From Pelotomaculum thermopropionicum SI (GTDB lineage Bacteria > Bacillota > Desulfotomaculia > Desulfotomaculales > Pelotomaculaceae): a stretch of DNA of 64,000 nucleotides. The translations under genes and the position numbers were made by a program. The notes beneath the pieces were generated by a model. It saw nothing but the letters and a program-made list of their open reading frames with translations. It did no database searches and had not been told where the DNA came from. Positions 45,062 through 52,158 of this stretch are shown here, one piece after another. Position 1 is the first letter of the stretch; each line of letters begins with the position of its first letter. The stretch is taken from the NCBI GenBank assembly GCA_000010565.1, contig AP009389.1, positions 1,674,001-1,738,000 of the forward strand, given 5' to 3'.

Positions 45062-46519
45062 TCAGTCCCCTGTAAGCGCCTTTAAAAGCGCCATGGCCTT
45101 GTTTACCGTTTCCTCGTATTCACAGGCGGGGTCGGAATCGGATACAATACCTGCACCCGCCTGGACACTGGCATACCCCCCGTGAATTACTGCGGTTCTG
45201 ATTGCTATGGCGGTATCCATATTTCCTGAAAAACCGAAATATCCTGCGGCGCCGGCATAAACTCCCCGTGCCTCCGGCTCCAGTTCGCTGATTATCTGCA
45301 TTGCCCGCACCTTGGGAGCGCCCGTTACGGTGCCGGCAGGGAAACAGGCCTTCAAGGCATCAAAGCAGTTCTTTCCCGGTGCCAGCCTGCCGGTAAGCCT
45401 GGAAACCAGGTGCATAACATGCGAAAATTTTTCCACTTCCATAAAGCGGGCTACCTTTACTGTGCCCGTTTCGCACACTTTCCCCAGGTCATTCCGTCCC
45501 AGGTCCACCAGCATCAGGTGTTCCGCTTTTTCCTTGGCATTTCCGAGCAAATCGGCTGCTAGCGACTCGTCTGCAGCGCGGTCCTTCCCCCTGGGGCGGG
45601 TACCTGCTATCGGGCAGGTTTCCACCAGTCCGTCTTCAACCCGTACCAGCATTTCGGGGGAAGCCCCGACCACCGCGGCCGGACCAAAATCAAGGTAAAA
45701 AAGGTAAGGCGAAGGGTTTAACTCTCTCAGCCGGCAGTAGGCATCAAAGGCCTCCCCCCGGAAGGGCAGGCGCAGTTTCCTGGAAAGAACCACCTGAAGA
45801 ATGTCACCCGCCCTTATGTATTGCTTGGCCTTAACCACTTTTTTTATAAAATCTTCCCTGGAGATGCTGGCTTCGGCCGGGCTGCCGGCAAGGCCCCCGC
45901 CGTCGCTCCCGCCCTCCGCACAAGCCCTGCTATGTACGGCTTTAATGGTTTCTTCAATCTTCCTTTCAGCATCATCATATGCCAGGTCCGGTTTTTCTCC
46001 AGGCAGGCTGTTAACGACAACCGTTAAAGTGCGCCTGACGTTATCGAAAATCAATACTGTGCCGGCAATCATAAAACTGCACTCGGGCAGGACGGGGGCA
46101 TGCTCCAATTTAACCTTAATGTCCTCGATAAAACGCACCGTTTCATAATTCACATATCCAACGGCACCGCCGAAAAAACGGGGCAGGCCGGAATTGGCAG
46201 CCACCTTAAAAACAGAAAGGATCCGTTCCAGGCTATCAAGCGGCGGCCCCCGGAATTTTGCCTGCCGTCCAAAGTTTATTACCTGTGAGTCTTTCCCCCG
46301 AGAGGCAAAAACAAGAAAAGGATCAAATCCAATGAACGAATACCGGCCCAGCTTTTCGCCTCCTTCACCGCTTTCAAGAAGGTATGCCGGCCCCGCCGGC
46401 CTAACCTTCCTGAAAATGCTTGTGGGTGTTTCCAGGCCGGCGTCAATCTGGCAGCTAACCGGTATCAGGTTGAATTCTTTACTTAAGTTCAGGTACTCCG
46501 CCCTGCCAGGAGCATTCAT
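45062..46519 (-). CDS. trpE: Anthranilate synthase component I
   Basis: Makes anthranilate from chorismate. About 485 residues: an N-terminal domain with PTSIFRKVRPAGPAYLLESG (the feedback-Trp pocket region), GGAVGYVNYETVRF, then the chorismate-binding core CPIAGTRPRGKDRAADESL, VDLGRNDLGKVCETG, FPAGTVTGAPKVRAM and QAGAGIVSDSDPACEYEET. ATG at 46519 has GAGGGG 8 bases upstream; a GTG three codons earlier is the alternative. First gene of the trp operon, behind a TRAP-type attenuator. Confidence 0.96.
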   Translation of the reverse strand: MNAPGRAEYLNLSKEFNLIPVSCQIDAGLETPTSIFRKVRPAGPAYLLESGEGGEKLGRYSFIGFDPFLVFASRGKDSQVINFGRQAKFRGPPLDSLERILSVFKVAANSGLPRFFGGAVGYVNYETVRFIEDIKVKLEHAPVLPECSFMIAGTVLIFDNVRRTLTVVVNSLPGEKPDLAYDDAERKIEETIKAVHSRACAEGGSDGGGLAGSPAEASISREDFIKKVVKAKQYIRAGDILQVVLSRKLRLPFRGEAFDAYCRLRELNPSPYLFYLDFGPAAVVGASPEMLVRVEDGLVETCPIAGTRPRGKDRAADESLAADLLGNAKEKAEHLMLVDLGRNDLGKVCETGTVKVARFMEVEKFSHVMHLVSRLTGRLAPGKNCFDALKACFPAGTVTGAPKVRAMQIISELEPEARGVYAGAAGYFGFSGNMDTAIAIRTAVIHGGYASVQAGAGIVSDSDPACEYEETVNKAMALLKALTGD

Positions 46520-46532
46520 CACAATCACCCCT

Positions 46533-46566
46533 CAAAAAACAAACCGGCACTAAAATGAGTGCCGGT
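46533..46566 (-). terminator. trp leader intrinsic terminator (attenuator)
   Basis: On the minus strand ACCGGCACT/AGTGCCGGT, a perfect 9-bp stem with a 6-base loop, then TTGTTTTTT. It lies only about 14 bases before the trpE start. The 5' arm (46555-46566 region) can instead pair with 46583-46593, giving an antiterminator. Confidence 0.85.
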
Positions 46567-46593
46567 ATATTTTCTAATTAAAACCGAACTCAT
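46555..46593 (-). promoter_or_regulatory. trp leader antiterminator structure
   Basis: On the transcript, ATGAGTTCGGT (46593-46583) pairs with ACCGGCACTCAT (46566-46555): six pairs plus four across a small bulge. It shares the first arm with the terminator and the last GAG triplet with the TRAP site, so the two folds and TRAP binding exclude each other. Confidence 0.65.
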
Positions 46594-46641
46594 CTCAGCT
46601 CTGCTCATCCCAATTTATACTCTTCTCAACTGGCTCTGCTC
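46589..46641 (-). promoter_or_regulatory. Putative TRAP (MtrB) binding site in the trp leader
   Basis: The transcript carries eight GAG triplets and one CAG in two blocks, five then four. Spacing is two bases except one 1-base gap, and 13 bases separate the blocks. Ring-shaped TRAP binds about 9-11 (G/U)AG repeats spaced by 2-3 bases in Bacillus trp leaders. Tryptophan-loaded TRAP would block the antiterminator and stop transcription before trpE. Confidence 0.7.
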
Positions 46642-46648
46642 ATAACAA

Positions 46649-46673
46649 ATTATAGCTGGTGTTACCTTAACAC
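46649..46673 (-). promoter_or_regulatory. trp operon promoter region with inverted repeat
   Basis: A perfect TATAAT (46654-46649, minus strand) lies just upstream of the GAG repeats. The inverted repeat GTGTTA-AGG-TAACAC (46673-46659) occupies the place of the -35 element, for which no good match exists. It may be an operator or activator site. Confidence 0.45.
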
Positions 46674-46727
46674 ACTGGACAAATTTCTGTCAAGACCTCT
46701 AATTATTGTTATCATATTAAAATTTTC

Positions 46728-47216
46728 TTAATTTAAAAACCTAACCACAGATTCACCCAGTTTTGCTATCAACAGGCCATAGCCGAAAAACCGTAAGGCT
46801 TTTCCGATAGAAAGAAAAGAAAAAACCATGGCGGGCCTCTGCCTTAAAAAACCGGACAGTATTACCAGGATTCTGTAGGGAAAGACCGGAAACATGGATG
46901 CTATCACCAGTGCCAAGGGGCCGTATTTGTTGAAAACCCTCACTCCTGTTTCCATCTTTTTAGACGGTATGTACCGATCAATTAAAACCTGTCCGCAATG
47001 GTAAGACATAAGGTAAGTTACCGCCAGGCCCATTACGCTGCCGGCCGCACAACAGGTCGCATAGGGCAAAAGTTTGCTGTGGTTGAGCATTATAACAGGA
47101 ACAAAAACTACCTCTGGCCCAACCGGAAAGAATATGGCGTTGGCAAAAGAAAGGACAAACAAAAATGCGCCCTGATTTGTATTTTGCAACCAATCTAAAA
47201 ATTCCACATTTTTCAC
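46728..47216 (-). CDS. DedA/VTT-type membrane protein (YqaA-like)
   Basis: A 162-residue integral membrane protein with about four hydrophobic segments. It shows family features: FANAIFFPVGPEVVFVPVIM near the N-terminus and FNKYGPLALVIASMFPVFPYRILVILSG, which resembles the proline/glycine re-entrant region of DedA/VTT proteins. These proteins are linked to lipid scrambling and envelope stress. It is shorter than typical DedA, like YqaA. Single gene. Confidence 0.78.
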   Translation of the reverse strand: MKNVEFLDWLQNTNQGAFLFVLSFANAIFFPVGPEVVFVPVIMLNHSKLLPYATCCAAGSVMGLAVTYLMSYHCGQVLIDRYIPSKKMETGVRVFNKYGPLALVIASMFPVFPYRILVILSGFLRQRPAMVFSFLSIGKALRFFGYGLLIAKLGESVVRFLN

Positions 47217-47316
47217 CTTTTTTTCTTGATCATTTCTATGGCCTTTGCTTTAATCCCTTCTTCACAAACACAAAAAAGAAAGCCGGAACAGAGCCGGTTT
47301 CCTTAAAAAAAATACA

Positions 47317-47374
47317 AATATATTGCCGAATATTTCAGTCAGACGAATATATTGCTAAATATTTTAACCAGACG
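47317..47374. repeat. Imperfect tandem 29-bp repeat
   Basis: Two adjacent 29-bp units starting AATATATTGC and ending CAGACG, 24 of 29 identical. They lie upstream of the DedA-like gene and downstream of aroH. Possibly regulatory; nothing more can be read. Confidence 0.55.
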
Positions 47375-47421
47375 GCAATTACATAATATTTGCGAGTTCT
47401 GCCGCCAAGCTTTTAAGTGAA

Positions 47422-47796
47422 TCACTCAGGGAGCAAATCTTCCCTCAGGCAGGCGGCCCCCTTTAAATAGACATGCTTAAGCTCCTTCTGGGACTTGCCG
47501 GTGTTTACGTGCAGCAAAACCCTGATGCATTTGCCCGGCCTGCCCGGAACTGACATTTCGACGGCACAGAGAAGGGGGACATGCTTCCACCCCATCTCCC
47601 GGGCGGCCAGAGCCGGAAATTCGGCATTTAAATCGGGGGTTGCGGTAAAAATAACGCTGGCAATGTCTTCAGGGTCAATTTCGTTTTCCCTGACCAGCAA
47701 TTCCAGCAGTTCTCTGGTGGCTAAAATTATTTCCCGTGCGGTATTCTGCTCTGCCGTAGTTGCCCCGCGGATGCCCCGCAGCATTACCCCGCCCAT
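47422..47796 (-). CDS. aroH: Chorismate mutase, AroH type
   Basis: Rearranges chorismate to prephenate, feeding tyrA. 124 residues, the compact trimeric Bacillus AroH fold: RGIRGATTAEQNTAREI, IASVIFTATPDLNAEFPALA, VPLLCAVEMSVPG and CIRVLLHVNT. Start at 47796 with AGGAGGAG 9 bases upstream. It lies downstream of the hutP-like gene with a 20-base gap, so the two are probably one transcript. It belongs functionally to the adjacent trp/aro block. Confidence 0.93.
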   Translation of the reverse strand: MGGVMLRGIRGATTAEQNTAREIILATRELLELLVRENEIDPEDIASVIFTATPDLNAEFPALAAREMGWKHVPLLCAVEMSVPGRPGKCIRVLLHVNTGKSQKELKHVYLKGAACLREDLLPE

Positions 47797-47816
47797 TCTC
47801 TACTGCTCCTCCTGAA

Positions 47817-48236
47817 TCAGGATTGAACCGCCCTGTGGCCCAACCCTATGGCAACTTCATCCAGATGCAAAAGTCCCACACCAAAAAATACCGCCACGCT
47901 GATGTGGTCATCCTTTCTGGCAATTCCTATCTTTCCGCCGATATTTAACCCTATTGCCTTAGGCATTATCTGAGACAGGGCCTCCCGGGTTGCCCCGGCC
48001 ACGGCCCCTTCGTCGGCGTGCACCTCCCTGATCACGCCCTCGCGCTTTGAAGCCACTATAGCCCGCTCGATGATTTTGCCCACCGAACTAATAAAGTCGC
48101 CGCCGTAATCGACTGCCGCCGTTTTAATTCCTTCCCTGGCAAAACGCTGCTTGTACTCCTTTTCCTGTTCCCTGCTGTCGGTCAAGGCCATTTCAATGGC
48201 CACCCGGGCAACCTTGCGGCTTCCATAATAAGTCAT
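47817..48236 (-). CDS. HutP family RNA-binding protein
   Basis: A 139-residue protein like HutP, the histidine- and Mg-dependent antiterminator of Bacillus hut genes. Typical parts are KVARVAIEMALTDSREQE at the N-terminus and ISVAVFFGVGLLHLDEVAIG then LGHRAV at the C-terminus, including the metal/His-binding region. The start at 48236 has AGGAGG 10 bases upstream. No histidine-use genes are nearby; aroH follows in the same direction. It may therefore regulate something else, perhaps aroH or aromatic genes (inference). Confidence 0.82.
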   Translation of the reverse strand: MTYYGSRKVARVAIEMALTDSREQEKEYKQRFAREGIKTAAVDYGGDFISSVGKIIERAIVASKREGVIREVHADEGAVAGATREALSQIMPKAIGLNIGGKIGIARKDDHISVAVFFGVGLLHLDEVAIGLGHRAVQS

Positions 48237-48268
48237 CTGAATATATCCTCCTGCCCCAATATAAAATA

Positions 48269-48287
48269 CACTCCCAACAAGGGAGTG
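48269..48287 (-). terminator. Hairpin between the 48.4-kb gene and the hutP-like gene
   Basis: Perfect 7-bp inverted repeat CACTCCC-TTGTT-GGGAGTG, followed on the minus strand by TATTTTATATT. It could be a weak terminator for the upstream gene or an attenuator before the HutP-like gene. It also sits between a possible TTGCAC -35 and TATTTT -10. Confidence 0.45.
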
Positions 48288-48350
48288 CAAGCTGCTTTAA
48301 AACCCCCGGCAACATTATACTGAAGCTGCCGCATAAAAGCAATAACGGCC

Positions 48351-48827
48351 CTACCTGCCTTTCAGGCGCACCTTCCCAACCGGGCAGACAGCACCTCCTT
48401 CAACCCTGAAGGAGGTACCAGTCGCTGGAAAAATTACTTCTTTAGAAACATCAAGTATCTCTACCTCAAAAGGACGGCCGTAAAGGGTGCCATCCACCTC
48501 CAGCAGGTCGCCTTCCTGGACAAATACAGTTGCATAACGGTCGCGAAATTCACCCATCGGCTCGCCGTTCACCAGCACTCTGGCCAAAGGGAGCACCGAA
48601 AAACTTTTTAACCGGAACGTGACAGCGGGAGCCTGTAAAACTTCCCGCCGGTTATTCCATCCCCACTGAGCCGCCTCCTGGGAGAAAACTGGAGCAGCCG
48701 GTTGTTCTACAAGATCGAGAGACAGTAAAACCTGGACAATTATAACCATTGCTGCCATAGCCACCGCAAGCCTGATCACGGCACGCTCAAGCCTTTCAGC
48801 CCACGGCCTGTAAAACGGCATTGGCAA
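48351..48827 (-). CDS. Membrane-anchored protein, unknown function
   Basis: 158 residues with one N-terminal transmembrane segment (LAVAMAAMVIIVQVLLSLDL) after a basic patch, then an outside domain rich in beta-strands (LKSFSVLPLARVLVNGEPMG, EGDLLEVDGTLYGRPFEVEI). There is no lipobox. I do not recognise the family. Single gene, opposite to nothing, same direction as its neighbours. Confidence 0.65.
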   Translation of the reverse strand: MPMPFYRPWAERLERAVIRLAVAMAAMVIIVQVLLSLDLVEQPAAPVFSQEAAQWGWNNRREVLQAPAVTFRLKSFSVLPLARVLVNGEPMGEFRDRYATVFVQEGDLLEVDGTLYGRPFEVEILDVSKEVIFPATGTSFRVEGGAVCPVGKVRLKGR

Positions 48828-48899
48828 AAGTCCTCCACGAAAAACTTATCTCCTAAAAGTATATAAGCCTTTCAGGAGAATATTCTTAAAAGGGGCGAC

Positions 48900-49367
48900 T
48901 TATTTTAAATTGTATTTTCTCTCCAACCGAGATCTAAATTCTTTCATTTCCTCGTGCACTTTAAAAAGCAGTCTTTCCACGTCAAGATGGCTTAATGTAA
49001 GAAAGGCCGGGTCGAGAATTTCAATTTTCCTGAAATCTTCCCTGGTAATAAAGCGGATTATATCTTCCAGGCCGTCGGCTTTTACGGTCAGGATCAGGGG
49101 CGCATAGGCAACATCAACATTGGTCAGGTCATCGTAGACGGTATAAACATCTGTGCTGACATCAATATCCAATATCTGTATGCCCTGGATGGGTACATTC
49201 CGAAATACTGACACATGCTGTTCTCTGGCATCTTCAGCAGCCTTATCGGTAGGCTTGCCCCCAAACAAAAAGCGACCAGGCTTGCCGGTACCCTTAAAAT
49301 CGAGACGAATCTTTACCAGGATACCGTTTCTCTCGGCTACGCCGTCCCCGTTCTGGATATTTGGCAA
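48900..49367 (-). CDS. Conserved-looking soluble protein, unknown function
   Basis: About 155 residues. It starts LPNIQNGDGVAERNGILVKI when the TTG at 49367 is used, which has GGGGGGG 6 bases before it; a TTG ten codons earlier lacks a site. Visible features are an RKIEILDPAFLTLSHLDVER segment and a charged C-terminal helix (KVHEEMKEFRSRLERKYNLK). No membrane segment, no recognised family. Confidence 0.6.
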   Translation of the reverse strand: MPNIQNGDGVAERNGILVKIRLDFKGTGKPGRFLFGGKPTDKAAEDAREQHVSVFRNVPIQGIQILDIDVSTDVYTVYDDLTNVDVAYAPLILTVKADGLEDIIRFITREDFRKIEILDPAFLTLSHLDVERLLFKVHEEMKEFRSRLERKYNLK

Positions 49368-49469
49368 AAAAATCCCCCCCGCCGCCCCGGGTGTCAATGA
49401 ATCAGGTTATTCTACCCATATTGCAAAAATCCTGCTTTTCCCGCCTTCATTTGTAATTGAAGCCCTAAA

Positions 49470-50192
49470 CTATCCCATGCCGGCATCTTCTTTCAGCTTC
49501 TTTATTTCCTCTCTGGTAAGGTGACGGTACTGACCCGGCCGCAAGTTACCGATGCTAAGGCTTCCCAGTTTGGTGCGCTTAAGCCTAACTACCGGGTGGC
49601 CAATGCTATCGCACATGCGCCTGATCTGCCTGTTTCGTCCTTCGCTGATGGTTATCTCCAGCAAGACATTTTTGCCCCGCCTGCCGATTAGCCTTACTCT
49701 GGCGGGTGCGGTCGGGCCGTCCTCAAGCATTAATCCGCCGGCCATTTTTTCCAGCTTTTCCCGGCCGGGCAGGCCTTTAACACTTACCACATAGGTTTTC
49801 GGCACCCGGTGCTTCGGGTGGGTCAGGGCATAAGTGAGCTCTCCGTCGTTGGTCAGCAGCAGCAGTCCCTCGCTGTCGTAATCCAGCCTGCCTACCGGGT
49901 ATACCCGCCCGGCAACACCTTTCAAGAGATCGGTCACCTTTTTCCTGCCCTTTTCATCGCTCAAGGTGGTCACATAACCGCGCGGCTTGTACAGCAGGAT
50001 ATAGTACCTGCGCGGGAATAGGGAGATGGTCCTGTTCCCGACCTGTATCTTGTCCCTGGCCGGATCTACCTTGCAACCGACTTCGGTAACCACCTTTCCG
50101 TTTACCTTTACAGCCCCTGCAGCAATCAGCCTTTCACAGTGTCTCCGGGAAGCCACCCCAGCCCGGGCCATTACCTTTTGCAGGCGTTCCAC
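49470..50192 (-). CDS. rluB: Ribosomal large subunit pseudouridine synthase, RluB/RsuA family
   Basis: Makes pseudouridine in rRNA. About 240 residues: the S4 domain (LQKVMARAGVASRRHCERLI), then the catalytic domain with PVGRLDYDSEGLLLLTNDGEL holding the catalytic Asp, KTYVVSVKG and EGRNRQIRRMCDSIGHPVV. GTG at 50192 has AAGGGG 7 bases upstream and gives the family N-terminus; the open frame 12 codons upstream is not used. The exact target position (23S or 16S) cannot be fixed from sequence. Confidence 0.92.
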   Translation of the reverse strand: MERLQKVMARAGVASRRHCERLIAAGAVKVNGKVVTEVGCKVDPARDKIQVGNRTISLFPRRYYILLYKPRGYVTTLSDEKGRKKVTDLLKGVAGRVYPVGRLDYDSEGLLLLTNDGELTYALTHPKHRVPKTYVVSVKGLPGREKLEKMAGGLMLEDGPTAPARVRLIGRRGKNVLLEITISEGRNRQIRRMCDSIGHPVVRLKRTKLGSLSIGNLRPGQYRHLTREEIKKLKEDAGMG

Positions 50193-50258
50193 CGGATCAC
50201 CCCTTCTCGAGCGGTTTAAATTTAACAAAACAAGACCCGGATGTCAACAAAATAACCG

Positions 50259-50290
50259 AAAAAAACCGGGGGTATCAGGCCCGGTTTTTC
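50259..50290. terminator. Bidirectional terminator-like hairpin
   Basis: ACCGGG/CCCGGT stem around a 9-base loop, with seven A residues to the left and five T residues to the right. On the minus strand it ends the spmB-like fragment at 50321. Confidence 0.7.
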
Positions 50291-50320
50291 ATATCCTGCG
50301 TAATTATTTATTTTTTTATC

Positions 50321-50452
50321 CTAAAACATAGCCCTTACAATAAAAACCGAAGCGGCCAGGGTGGTCAGGTCTGCTACCAGTCCCGAAATAACGGAGTAGC
50401 GGTATTTTTTTACCCCGACCGAACCAAAGTAAAGGGTAAGAACATAAAAGGT
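50321..50452 (-). pseudogene. Duplicated 3' fragment of spmB
   Basis: Reads TFYVLTLYFGSVGVKKYRYS, then VISGLVADLTTLAASVFIV and RAMF before TAG. Up to FIV this equals the C-terminus of the intact spmB at 54425-54967, and the DNA is nearly identical over about 110 bp (for example all of the stretch around 50375-50452). The last few residues differ. There is no start and the upstream sequence diverges at 50453, so this is a partial copy followed by a working terminator. Confidence 0.85.
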
Positions 50453-50486
50453 AATTTAGGTGACAATTATAGCAGCTAATTCGTTT

Positions 50487-50803
50487 TTATCCTTCATACA
50501 AGATTCTCCCCTCACATAAAATAGAGGTAATAAAGGCGTTGGGGACCGCTTTCCACTCCTCAACCTCTTTGGGCGTATACACGACAATGTCCTTTGCCGG
50601 GAACAGGCCTGTTAATGCCCGGCGAATCGGCGCCGGGCGCTTCCACCGGGGTAAATCGGAGTCCATTACAATAAGAATATCCAGGTCGCTATCCGGCCTG
50701 GAATTTCCCCTGGCACGGGAACCAAACAAAGCGATCAGTTTTGCTTTTTGGTTACCGAAAGAATCCTTTGTACAACTTCAGACAGCAACTCTTCGGTAAC
50801 CAT
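50487..50803 (-). pseudogene. Frameshifted MNT-type nucleotidyltransferase
   Basis: The intact-looking second part reads LIALFGSRARGNSRPDSDLD, then ILIVMD, the GSxxRG...DxD motif of minimal nucleotidyltransferases. The natural N-terminus, MVTEELLSEVVQRILSVTKK from ATG at 50803, lies in another frame that ends in TGA. Adding one base in the run of five A residues at 50745-50749 (minus strand) joins them into a protein of about 105 residues. Such proteins usually pair with HEPN proteins; none is seen. If the shift is real, only a TTG-initiated 80-residue piece could be made. Confidence 0.75.
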
Positions 50804-51208
50804 AGGAGAACTCTCTTTGCCCAATGTTTTCCACCCCTTTCCTGATAGTATCGACAATTCCCTGGGATCCATAATCCTTGTAGGTATTTTGCTCATTTCT
50901 ATGAAGTAGACGTGACTGATGTAAGCGAAGAAGAGGCGGTACCTCTGCTCATGTACCGGAGTAAAACAAGGGACTTTTCAATAGCCGGCCGAATAAGTAA
51001 ACCGGTGCCGGCAAATACGAAATATCCATGCTGTGCAGGTTTTGTTCAGGCAAAAACTCAGAAAAGCCCGGCTCACGGAATCCATCGTATTTGGATCTAG
51101 GGCACGCACGCTGAATAATACTCAGCAAGGTGCAGAACCTTTGTTTTCATTGAAAAACCCCTTTAGAGCGGGAGGTTCAAGAAAGAAAAGGCCGCACGCC
51201 TGCCGGTA
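50804..51208. other. Degenerate stretch without an intact gene
   Basis: About 400 bp with no convincing gene. On the plus strand at 51078-51107 the reading ESIVFGSRAR recalls a second nucleotidyltransferase motif, and at 50909-50990 another frame reads VDVTDVSEEEAVPLLMYRSK. Neither has a start with a ribosome site or extends far. I take this as decayed toxin-antitoxin-like DNA. Confidence 0.5.
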
Positions 51209-51445
51209 TCAACTTTCTTTGGCGCGCGGCCCGATTTCCCTATAATTCCGTCGTTTTTCAATCGCCGCAATTATTTCATCAAGACTCATTTGATCCAGCC
51301 ACTTTGCCCGCTCCCTCGTATAATCTCCCGCTCCAGTATCGTATTGCTGAATAAACCGAGCCATACCCACAGGACCAAGAGCTTTGGCCAGGGCGACTAA
51401 ACCCGCATTTTTGATTTCATTAGGACTCATTGCTTGAGTGTTCAC
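51209..51445 (-). CDS. Small protein paired with the PIN gene, probable antitoxin
   Basis: 78 residues, MNTQAMSPNEIKNAGLVALA, then GPVGMARFIQQYDTGAGDYT and SLDEIIAAIEKRRN. It overlaps the end of the PIN-domain gene by 26 bases. Small helical proteins of this kind accompany PIN genes. The order is toxin first, antitoxin second, the reverse of most vapBC pairs. No DNA-binding motif is evident. Antitoxin role is inferred from the pairing. Confidence 0.65.
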   Translation of the reverse strand: MNTQAMSPNEIKNAGLVALAKALGPVGMARFIQQYDTGAGDYTRERAKWLDQMSLDEIIAAIEKRRNYREIGPRAKES

Positions 51446-51887
51446 TTTTTGTCACCTCCATAAGCCACAGAACTGGGTTTTCGACTCTTATTTTCAGCTT
51501 GTTCCTATTTCTCTTTGCTTTTCTCAGCAGCTTATCATCTGTTGTCAGAAATACTTCTGCGCCGCCATATTCGGCACACGCAAGGTGTAAAGCATCGTAA
51601 GCCTTCATACCAATTTTTTCAAGCTCTCTGGCGCGTAACTTTATTTTTTCGTCCATTTTCGTTTTTTCTTGGGCTATGGCAGTTAAAGCAGCCACCTTCT
51701 TCTTTCTCTCCTCTTCAGGAATAGCAGAGATCTCAAATTCTATCGCCTCGCTATTGAGCAGCCGCCATTTTTCTTTTTCGCCCCCATTTAAAATTGTTAA
51801 AACGGCTTCTGATTCAAGGCGAATTCTCTCTTGAAACTGATCATCAAATGGTCTATTTAGACAGCAGACATCAAGGTAAATCAGCAT
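51420..51887 (-). CDS. PIN-domain protein, putative VapC-like ribonuclease toxin
   Basis: 155 residues with a PIN-type nuclease core: the first acidic residue in LIYLDVCCLNRPFDDQFQER, a central Glu in NSEAIEFEIS, and YDALHLACAE and LTTDDKLLRKA supplying the later acids. The RNA target is unknown. It overlaps the downstream small gene. The LDVCCLNRPFDD N-terminus marks a PIN subfamily often seen with an uncharacterised small partner. Confidence 0.78.
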   Translation of the reverse strand: MLIYLDVCCLNRPFDDQFQERIRLESEAVLTILNGGEKEKWRLLNSEAIEFEISAIPEEERKKKVAALTAIAQEKTKMDEKIKLRARELEKIGMKAYDALHLACAEYGGAEVFLTTDDKLLRKAKRNRNKLKIRVENPVLWLMEVTKSEHSSNES

Positions 51888-52158
51888 AACTGTTCTCCCT
51901 GGCGCAAAATTTATTTATTGATCCTTCATCTCAAGTACACCTCAGCTCAGTTCATATTATATCTTATGGCCATCCTTAGATTCCAGTATTTTGATTCAAA
52001 AAATTTCCCTCTTTTTTACGGATGAAGTGGAGGGGACCTTTCCCGGCGGAGAACAGCCGGGCTTGACCTTGAGGATCCGCAGAATTCTTTCGGCAAGGTT
52101 TATGCGGAAGCCGACCGATTTAAAAAACATTTTTTTTTTTGGATTAATTTCGATTTCT

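Noticed and set aside
47317-47374. CRISPR array
   Set aside because: Only two adjacent imperfect units without spacers.
50912-51245. Plus-strand frames with a GSRAR-like motif as a working nucleotidyltransferase
   Set aside because: The motif is isolated; the following DxD residues and a plausible start are missing.
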